In this document: piece after piece, positions 7,380-12,986 of the stretch | Position numbering within the stretch: position 1 is the first letter of the stretch | Layout: each line of letters opens with the position of its first letter | Origin: JBCCZC01 sp039188505 | GTDB taxonomy: Bacteria > Pseudomonadota > Gammaproteobacteria > Xanthomonadales > SZUA-38 | Assembly: GCA_039188505.1 (NCBI GenBank) | Contig: JBCCZC010000136.1 | Location: 1 to 12,986, forward strand | Length of the DNA: 12,986 bases | Reading direction: 5' to 3' | Notes under the pieces: generated by a model | The model's database searches: none | The model's input: the letters and a program-made list of their open reading frames with translations, nothing else | What the model was told of the DNA's origin: nothing | Program-made: the position numbers and the translations under genes

Positions 7380-7826
7380 ATGGCCGATGACAAGACCGTG
7401 CGGATCGAGCGGATCATCGAGTGTCTGCCGCACCGCTACCCGTTCCTCCTGATCGATCGGGTGGTCGACTATGAACTGGGCACGTGGCTCACGGCGCTCA
7501 AGAACGTCACCATCAACGAGCCTTTCTTCCAGGGTCACTTCCCGAACCACCCGGTCATGCCCGGGGTGCTGGTCCTCGAGGCGCTGGCGCAGGCCTCGGG
7601 CGTGCTCGCGCAGCTTTCAGTCGAGCAGGATCCGGACCGGAATCCGCTCTTCTACCTCGTCAAGATCGACAAGGCGCGATTCTCGCGTACGGTCACGCCG
7701 GGGGATCAGCTGATGCTGAAGGTGACCCAGAAGCGCATGCTGCGGAAGATGGGGCTTTACGATTGCCGTGCGGAAGTCGACGGCGACGTTGTCGCGAGTG
7801 CCGAGATCCTCTGCGCAGAACGATGA
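7380..7826 (+). CDS. fabZ: 3-hydroxyacyl-ACP dehydratase FabZ
   Basis: FabZ removes water from (3R)-3-hydroxyacyl-ACP to give trans-2-enoyl-ACP in fatty acid synthesis. It competes with LpxA and LpxD for the same hydroxyacyl-ACP pool, which explains its place among the lpx genes. The 148 residues form a single hotdog fold. The opening element I..CLPHRYPFLLIDRV (about 13-28) is typical, and the active-site helix GHFPNHPVMPGVLVLEALAQ (52-71) carries catalytic H53 and E67. The later FSRTVTPGDQL segment is also conserved. The gene starts one base after the lpxD stop with a good ribosome binding site, and its stop overlaps the lpxA start. Confidence 0.97.
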   Translation: MADDKTVRIERIIECLPHRYPFLLIDRVVDYELGTWLTALKNVTINEPFFQGHFPNHPVMPGVLVLEALAQASGVLAQLSVEQDPDRNPLFYLVKIDKARFSRTVTPGDQLMLKVTQKRMLRKMGLYDCRAEVDGDVVASAEILCAER

Positions 7827-8593
7827 TCGACCAGCGCGCCGTCATCCACCCGGATGCGAAGCTGGCGGATGACGTCAGCGTGGGGCCGTTCTCGATCATC
7901 GGCGCCGGCGTCGAGATCGGCGCGGGAACCACGGTCGCCTCGCATGTCGTGATCGACGGGCCGACGAAGATCGGTCGCAATAATACGATCCATTCCCATT
8001 CGGCCCTTGGCACCGATCCCCAGGACAAGAAGTTCGGCGAGGAAAAGAGTTTCCTCGTCATCGGCGACAACAACACCATCCGCGAGTTCTGCACCTTCAA
8101 CCGGGGCACCGAGGACGGTGGTGGCTACACCCGCATCGGCAACGACAACTGGATCATGGCGTACGTGCACATCGCCCACGACTGCATCGTCGGCGATGGC
8201 TCGATCTTCGCTAACGCGGCCTCGCTCGCGGGGCACGTCGAGGTCGGTCATCAGGTGGTGCTGGGCGGCTTCACGCTCGTGCACCAGTTCTGCCGCATTG
8301 GAGATCACAGCTTCACGTCCATGGGCAGCATCATCAATCGCGACGTGCCGCCCTACGTGACCGTCGCCGGCAAGATGGCCGAGCCCCGCGGCATCAACAG
8401 CGAGGGTCTGCGACGTCGGGGCTTTGACTCCGACCGGATTACGGCCGTGAAGCGCGCCTACAAGACCATCTACAAGAGCGGCCTGAAGCTCAGCGAAGCC
8501 CTCGTCGAGCTCGAGAAGGTCGCCGAGACGGACGCCGACATCGCCCCGATGGCGGCCTTCATCAAGGAAAGCAAGCGCAGCATCGTGCGGTGA
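7823..8593 (+). CDS. lpxA: UDP-N-acetylglucosamine O-acyltransferase LpxA
   Basis: LpxA transfers a 3-hydroxyacyl chain from ACP to the 3-OH of UDP-GlcNAc, the first step of lipid A synthesis. The 256 residues form a left-handed beta-helix of hexapeptide repeats followed by a C-terminal helical region (LRRRGFDSDRITAVKRAYKT). The chain is 6 residues shorter than E. coli LpxA because one hexapeptide near the N-terminus is absent, as in Pseudomonas. By alignment to E. coli from memory, the catalytic base is H119 (E. coli H125), with H116, H138, H154 and K70 matching H122, H144, H160 and K76. E. coli H99 is replaced by asparagine (N93 in TFNRGT). The chain-length ruler G173 is replaced by M167 (HSFTSMGS), predicting shorter acyl chains. 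The ATG at 7823 overlaps the fabZ stop (ATGA). The frame stays open upstream into fabZ, but that extension is an out-of-frame reading of fabZ. Confidence 0.97.
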   Translation: MIDQRAVIHPDAKLADDVSVGPFSIIGAGVEIGAGTTVASHVVIDGPTKIGRNNTIHSHSALGTDPQDKKFGEEKSFLVIGDNNTIREFCTFNRGTEDGGGYTRIGNDNWIMAYVHIAHDCIVGDGSIFANAASLAGHVEVGHQVVLGGFTLVHQFCRIGDHSFTSMGSIINRDVPPYVTVAGKMAEPRGINSEGLRRRGFDSDRITAVKRAYKTIYKSGLKLSEALVELEKVAETDADIAPMAAFIKESKRSIVR

Positions 8594-9741
8594 AGGCCGT
8601 GCGGCTGGTCATGGTTGCCGGTGAGGCGTCCGGCGATGGCCTCGGAGCAGACCTGATCCGGGCCCTGCGTCGTCATCATTCCGACATCGAGATTGCCGGC
8701 ATCGGCGGCCCGCGCATGGCTGCCGAGGGCATGGACTGCTGGTTCGACGCCAGCGAGCTGTCCGTGATGGGCCTGACCGAGGTGCTCGGGCATCTACCTC
8801 GGCTGCTGAAGGTCCGCCGCGAAACGGCGGCCCGCGCGCTGGCGTGGCAGGCGACCGCGTTCATCGGCATCGATGCCCCGGACTTCAACCTCGGCCTTGC
8901 CCGGCGCCTCAAGGCCCGCGGCATGCGCGCTGTCCACTACGTGTGCCCCTCGATCTGGGCGTGGCGCCGCGATCGCGCCCGGAAATTTCCTGCCTGCACG
9001 GACCTCATGCTGACGCTGTTTCCGTTCGAGCCCGAGATCCTCGCGGAGTACGGCGTCGCCTCGCGCTTCGTGGGTCATCCGCTCGCCGATCGGATCGATC
9101 CCGAGCTCGACCGGGTGGCCCTTCGCGACACGCTGGGTCTGCCGCGGGACCGCCCCGTGGTGGCCGTTCTACCGGGTAGCCGCGGATCGGAGCTCAGCCG
9201 CATCGGGCCGGAACTCGTCGCATCGATCCGACGGCTGTCGGCCCAGCGTCCGGACCTGGTCTTCGTATCGCCTGCCGCGTCCGAGCGCACCGCCAACGTC
9301 TTTCGCGAGCAGGTCGCCACCGGAGCGCCGGGCGTCGATGTCAGAATCGAGGAGGGCGCATCCACCGAGCTTCTCGCCGCAGCCGACGTCGCGATCGTGG
9401 CTTCCGGAACGGCGACGCTGGAGGCCGTCCTGACCCGGACGCCGATGGTGGTGGTCTATCGCATCGCTCCCTCGACCCATTTCATCGTTCACGCGCTCAA
9501 GTGGATGGCCGTCGACAGCTACAGCCTGCCGAACGCGCTGGCGGGTGGCCGGGTGGTGCCGGAGCTCATGCAGGACAACTTCACCGCGGAGAAGGTCACG
9601 GCCGAGCTGCTGGACCTCCTGGGCAGCGCCGAACGCCAGGCAACCATGCGCGAGGCCTTCGCGAAGATCCATGCCGAGCTGCGCCAGGATGCGAGCGAGC
9701 AGGCGGCCGAGGCCATCGCTTCGATGCTGGAGGCCGCATGA
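8590..9741 (+). CDS. lpxB: Lipid A disaccharide synthase LpxB
   Basis: LpxB is a GT19-family glycosyltransferase that joins UDP-2,3-diacylglucosamine to lipid X, giving the beta-1,6 disaccharide of lipid A and releasing UDP; it is a peripheral inner-membrane enzyme. The product has 383 residues (382 in E. coli). The N-terminal half has MVAGEASGDGLGADL (8-22), the SELSVMGLTEVL segment (55-66) and D98 in GIDAPDFN. The C-terminal half has the donor-binding LPGSRGSEL (194-202), ASGTATLEA (271-279), and the SLPN and PELMQ elements (312-328). The start is GTG at 8590, which overlaps the lpxA stop (GTGA) and gives the usual short lead-in before MVAGE. ATG 8611 would cut seven residues and is less likely. 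Confidence 0.97.
   Translation: MKAVRLVMVAGEASGDGLGADLIRALRRHHSDIEIAGIGGPRMAAEGMDCWFDASELSVMGLTEVLGHLPRLLKVRRETAARALAWQATAFIGIDAPDFNLGLARRLKARGMRAVHYVCPSIWAWRRDRARKFPACTDLMLTLFPFEPEILAEYGVASRFVGHPLADRIDPELDRVALRDTLGLPRDRPVVAVLPGSRGSELSRIGPELVASIRRLSAQRPDLVFVSPAASERTANVFREQVATGAPGVDVRIEEGASTELLAAADVAIVASGTATLEAVLTRTPMVVVYRIAPSTHFIVHALKWMAVDSYSLPNALAGGRVVPELMQDNFTAEKVTAELLDLLGSAERQATMREAFAKIHAELRQDASEQAAEAIASMLEAA
9729..9733 (+). promoter_or_regulatory. Ribosome binding site of rnhB
   Basis: GGAGG lies 4 bases before the rnhB ATG, inside the end of lpxB. It supports the start at 9738 over the much longer open frame that reaches back to 9501. Confidence 0.55.
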
Positions 9742-10310
9742 CGACCGTGGCGGGTGTCGACGAGGCCGGTCGCGGACCGCTCGCAGGGCCGGTCGCCGTC
9801 GCGGCGGTCATCCTGGATGCGTCCCACGACTGGTCGAACGTCGACGATTCGAAGAAGCTCGAGCCCGAGGTTCGAGCGACGCTCGCCGAAGAGATTCGGG
9901 CGCACTCGGTCTGGTCGGTCATCTTCGTGTCGAGCAGCGAGGTGGACCGGATGAATATCCTCGCGGCGACGATGTTCGGCATGCAGCAGGCCGTTCGGGG
10001 ACTGGGCGACGCGCCTGACCGCGTGCTGATCGACGGCAATCGATGCCCCGACCTGCCGATGCCCGCCGAGGCGATGATCGGTGGCGATGCGCGGGAAAAA
10101 TGCATCGGAGCCGCGTCGATCCTGGCCAAGCAGGCGCGGGATGAATACATGATCGAGCTGCACGAGCGGCTCCCGGAGTACGGGTTCGACCGTCACAAGG
10201 GTTACGGTACGCCGGAGCACCTCGCCGCGCTGCGCCGTTTCGGCCCGACGCCGGAGCACCGCCGCAGCTTTGCGCCGGTGCGTGATTGCCTCCAGGGCGA
10301 TCTGTTCTGA
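9738..10310 (+). CDS. rnhB: Ribonuclease HII
   Basis: RNase HII cuts RNA in RNA-DNA hybrids and starts ribonucleotide excision repair by nicking 5' of single misincorporated ribonucleotides; it is cytosolic and metal-dependent. The product has 190 residues (198 in E. coli). It opens with GVDEAGRGPLAGPV, giving catalytic D8 and E9 and the GRG ribonucleotide-sensing motif (11-13). DSKKL (37-41), IDGN with D99, and KQARDEYM with D135 complete the four-residue active site. The C-terminal YGFDRHKGYGTPEHL stretch is typical. The ATG overlaps the lpxB stop (ATGA). The gene sits between lpxB and dnaE, its usual place in gammaproteobacteria. Confidence 0.97.
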   Translation: MTTVAGVDEAGRGPLAGPVAVAAVILDASHDWSNVDDSKKLEPEVRATLAEEIRAHSVWSVIFVSSSEVDRMNILAATMFGMQQAVRGLGDAPDRVLIDGNRCPDLPMPAEAMIGGDAREKCIGAASILAKQARDEYMIELHERLPEYGFDRHKGYGTPEHLAALRRFGPTPEHRRSFAPVRDCLQGDLF

Positions 10311-10335
10311 CATTCAAGGGAGCGATGCGACACCG

Positions 10336-12986
10336 ATGTTCGTCCATCTGAACGTCCATTCCGAGTACTCGCTGGCGGACAGCACCATTCGGGTCAAGCC
10401 GCTGATCAAGCGGGTCGGCGAGCTCGGCATGCCCGCGGTGGCGCTGACGGACCTCCACAACACCTTCGCTTTGGTGAAGTTCTTCCGGGCCGCCGAAGGC
10501 GCCGGGATCAAGCCGATCGCCGGTGCCGACGTCTGGGTGGCGTCGCCCGAGGAGGACGATCAGCAGTATCGGCTGACGCTCCTGTGCCAGGACCACGGCG
10601 GCTTCCTGAGCCTCTCGCGGCTCCTCAGCGAGGGCTACGCGCACCGCCAGCTCAAGACCCTGCCCGTGGTTCAGCAGGAGTGGGTCGAGCAGGAACAGTC
10701 GGGACTCATCGCGCTGGCGGGCGGCCGTGACGGCGAGTTCGGCCACCACATCGCAACGGGCCGTGCTGACCTGGCCCGGGAATCGCTGACGCGCTGGATG
10801 AGCGTGTTCGACGATGATCGCTTCTACGTCGATATCGCCCGGCTCGGCCGCCCGGGTGAAGAGGGCTACAACGATGCGGCGCTGGCACTCGCCAACCAGG
10901 CGGGCTGTCCGGTGGTGGCGACCAATGACGTCCGGTTCATGGGGAGCGACGACTTCGACGCGCACGAGGCGCGGGTCTGCATCGCCACGGGACGGGTGCT
11001 GAACGATTCCAGTCGCCCCCGCAACTACACGCCCGAGCAGTACCTCAAGAGTCCGGTGGAGATGCAGGAGCGCTTCGCGGACCTGCCCGGCGCCCTCGAC
11101 AACGCCGTCGAGCTCGCCAAGCGCTGCAACCTCGAGCTCAAGCTCGGGACCTACTTCCTGCCGGAGTTTCCGGTGCCGGAAGGGCGTACCGTCGAGTCAC
11201 ACCTCGAACTCGAGTCCCAGGCCGGGCTCGAGCGGCGCGTCGAGCGACGTGGGATCGCCGAGGGGCTCGAGCGAAAGGAGTACGACGATCGCCTGGCCCT
11301 CGAGCTTGGCGTCATCAATCAGATGGGCTTCCCGGGCTACTTCCTGATCGTTGCCGATTTCATCCAATGGGCGAAGGATCACGACATTCCCGTTGGGCCC
11401 GGCCGTGGCTCCGGCGCGGGATCGCTTGTCGCCTACGCGCTCGGTATCACCGACCTCGATCCGCTCGAGTACGACCTGCTGTTCGAGCGCTTCCTGAACC
11501 CCGAACGGGTATCGATGCCCGACTTCGACGTCGACTTCTGCATGGATCGGCGGGACGAGGTCATCGACTACGTGGGCGATCACTATGGTCGCGACCGCGT
11601 GTGCCAGATCATCACCTACGGTTCGATGAACGCGAAGGCCGTCATCCGGGACGTTGGCCGGGTGCTCGGCCATCCCTACGGTTACGTCGACTCGATCGCG
11701 AAGCTCATCCCGCCGACGCTCGGCATCAAGCTCGACGAGGCCATCGCCGAATCGGAAGAGCTCCGCGAGCGGATGGGTGCGGAGGAGGACGTGGGCGAGC
11801 TCGTCGAACTCGCGCTCAAGCTCGAGGGACTGACGCGGAACGCCGGCAAGCACGCCGGTGGCGTTGTGATCGCGCCGGGGCCGCTCACGGACTTCAGCCC
11901 GCTGTACTCGGAAGCCGGCGGCGAGAGCGTCGTCACGCAGTTCGACAAGGACGATGTCGAATCCGCGGGCCTTGTGAAGTTCGACTTCCTCGGCCTGCGC
12001 ACCCTCACGATCATCGACTGGGCCCTGGCGGCCATCAACAAGCGCCGCGGAGCCGAAGGAAAGGATCCGCTCGACATCAACAAGGTGCCCATGGACGACA
12101 AGGGCACCTTCGAGCTGCTGCAGTCGACGAAGACCACGGCTGTGTTCCAGCTCGAATCCCGGGGCATGAAGGAGCTCATCGGGCGACTGAAGCCGGAGAG
12201 CTTCGACGATATCGTCGCCCTGGTGGCGCTGTATCGTCCGGGTCCGCTCGACTCGGGCATGGTCGACACCTACGTCGACTGCAAGCATGGGCGCCAGGAC
12301 GTGGTCTATCCCCACGAGTCGCTCGAGGAGATCCTCAACACGACCTACGGCGTGATCCTGTACCAGGAGCAGGTCATGCAGATTGCGCAGGTGCTGTCCG
12401 GGTACACGCTCGGCGGCGCCGACATCCTGCGTCGCGCCATGGGCAAGAAGAAGCCCGAGGAGATGGCGAAGCAGCGCGCCACCTTCGTGGACGGCGCCAA
12501 GGGCAACGACGTCGACCCGCAGGTCGCGGAGTCGATCTTCGACCTCATCGAGAAGTTCGCCGGCTACGGCTTCAACAAGTCGCACTCGGCCGCCTACGCG
12601 CTGCTCTCCTACCAGACCGCCTACCTGAAGCACCACCACGCGGCGGACTTCATGGCCGCGGTGATGTCGTCGGACATGGATTCGACGGACAAGGTCGTCA
12701 ATTTTATCGACGATGCCCGGGCGACGGGCCTGGACCTCGAGCCGCCCAATGTCAACCGCTCCCGCTATCCCTTCGTGGCGTCCGACGACCACACGATCGT
12801 CTACGGCCTCGGAGCCATCAAGGGCGTCGGGCACTCCGCCATCGACGCCATCATCGAGGTCCGGGAAGAAGATGGACCGTACCGGGATCTCCTCGACTTC
12901 TGCCGTCGGATCGATCTCGGTAAGGTGAACCGCCGCGTCATCGAGGCGCTGATCCAGGCGGGCGCCATGGACGACCTGGGTCCGAA
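10336..12986 (+). CDS. dnaE: DNA polymerase III alpha subunit DnaE (3'-partial)
   Basis: DnaE is the catalytic subunit of the replicative DNA polymerase. The frame is open from ATG 10336 to the right edge: 883 codons of an expected 1,150-1,180. The N-terminal PHP domain begins FVHLNVHSEYS; its metal site looks partly degenerate (TDLHNTF), as in E. coli. The palm carries GPGRGSGAGSLVAYALGI and the catalytic MPDFDVDFCMDRR motif with D398 and D400; the third catalytic aspartate is D550 in LVKFDFLGLRT. The fingers contain VFQLESRGMKELI, YRPGPLDSGM, YQEQVMQIAQVLSGY and FNKSHSAAYALLSYQTAYLK. The window ends in the helix-hairpin-helix region (NRRVIEALIQAGAMD), so the beta-clamp-binding motif and OB fold are missing. 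AAGGGAG at 10316-10322 is a possible ribosome binding site, but its 13-base spacing is long. This start matches the E. coli N-terminus. Confidence 0.97.
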   Translation, partial: MFVHLNVHSEYSLADSTIRVKPLIKRVGELGMPAVALTDLHNTFALVKFFRAAEGAGIKPIAGADVWVASPEEDDQQYRLTLLCQDHGGFLSLSRLLSEGYAHRQLKTLPVVQQEWVEQEQSGLIALAGGRDGEFGHHIATGRADLARESLTRWMSVFDDDRFYVDIARLGRPGEEGYNDAALALANQAGCPVVATNDVRFMGSDDFDAHEARVCIATGRVLNDSSRPRNYTPEQYLKSPVEMQERFADLPGALDNAVELAKRCNLELKLGTYFLPEFPVPEGRTVESHLELESQAGLERRVERRGIAEGLERKEYDDRLALELGVINQMGFPGYFLIVADFIQWAKDHDIPVGPGRGSGAGSLVAYALGITDLDPLEYDLLFERFLNPERVSMPDFDVDFCMDRRDEVIDYVGDHYGRDRVCQIITYGSMNAKAVIRDVGRVLGHPYGYVDSIAKLIPPTLGIKLDEAIAESEELRERMGAEEDVGELVELALKLEGLTRNAGKHAGGVVIAPGPLTDFSPLYSEAGGESVVTQFDKDDVESAGLVKFDFLGLRTLTIIDWALAAINKRRGAEGKDPLDINKVPMDDKGTFELLQSTKTTAVFQLESRGMKELIGRLKPESFDDIVALVALYRPGPLDSGMVDTYVDCKHGRQDVVYPHESLEEILNTTYGVILYQEQVMQIAQVLSGYTLGGADILRRAMGKKKPEEMAKQRATFVDGAKGNDVDPQVAESIFDLIEKFAGYGFNKSHSAAYALLSYQTAYLKHHHAADFMAAVMSSDMDSTDKVVNFIDDARATGLDLEPPNVNRSRYPFVASDDHTIVYGLGAIKGVGHSAIDAIIEVREEDGPYRDLLDFCRRIDLGKVNRRVIEALIQAGAMDDLGP

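Noticed and set aside
7484..7822. Upstream extension of the lpxA frame
   Set aside because: The extra 113 residues are an out-of-frame reading of fabZ. The LpxA N-terminus (MIDQRAVIHP) begins at 7823, matching E. coli MIDKSAFVHP.
9501..9737. Upstream extension of the rnhB frame
   Set aside because: The extra 79 residues are an out-of-frame reading of lpxB. RNase HII begins just before GVDEAGRG, and a GGAGG site supports ATG 9738.
10325..10351. An 8-codon frame (ATG at 10325) overlapping the dnaE start, a possible leader peptide
   Set aside because: The AAGGGAG site is only 2 bases from this ATG, and nothing in the codons suggests attenuation. It is most likely a chance ATG.
11197..12834. 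A 545-codon open frame on the - strand
   Set aside because: It lies fully antisense to dnaE, whose product is unmistakable. Long antisense frames are expected opposite GC-rich genes with strong codon bias.
11367..12923. A 518-codon open frame on the + strand in another frame
   Set aside because: It is a shadow of dnaE, with an Arg-rich translation and no family motif.

Overview
This GC-rich window carries the envelope-biogenesis and replication gene string typical of Gammaproteobacteria, all on the + strand: rseP, bamA, skp, lpxD, fabZ, lpxA, lpxB, rnhB, dnaE. This order is well known from Escherichia and Pseudomonas, and the protein motifs agree with it. The genus cannot be named from sequence alone. 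The strongly acidic Skp and the acid-rich BamA loops would fit a halophilic or marine member, but that is inference.

Layout. Bases 1-871 hold the 3'-terminal part of a GHMP-family kinase that looks most like phosphomevalonate kinase. It overlaps by 32 bases a gene at 840-1649 whose product resembles the 'nucleotide modification associated domain 3' (Nmad3) family; its start codon is TTG. A 178-base gap with no convincing gene follows. The conserved block starts at 1828 with rseP (site-2 protease). After a 158-base spacer rich in inverted repeats comes bamA, then a tightly packed run: skp 3 bases after bamA, lpxD overlapping skp by 4 bases, fabZ 1 base after lpxD with a clear ribosome binding site, and lpxA, lpxB and rnhB each starting inside the stop codon of the gene before. 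dnaE starts 25 bases after rnhB and runs off the right edge after 883 codons.

How the genes work together. RseP is the intramembrane protease of the sigma-E envelope-stress pathway. BamA and Skp fold and escort outer-membrane proteins. FabZ feeds 3-hydroxyacyl-ACP chemistry, and LpxA, LpxD and LpxB carry out three steps of lipid A synthesis. RnhB and DnaE serve DNA replication and repair. Grouping outer-membrane protein assembly with lipid A synthesis is standard in this clade.

What is less ordinary: (i) the place directly upstream of rseP, normally held by cdsA or dxr, is occupied by a mevalonate-pathway-like kinase and an Nmad3-like gene that overlap; (ii) LpxA has methionine at the acyl-chain ruler position, as in Pseudomonas aeruginosa, predicting a shorter acyl chain than in E. 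coli; (iii) Skp is acidic although E. coli Skp is basic; (iv) the bamA leader is unusually structured and lacks a clear Shine-Dalgarno sequence. I found no RNA genes, mobile elements, CRISPR arrays or convincing terminators. Most of the window is a conserved housekeeping locus, so any novelty lies mainly in the first 1.65 kb.
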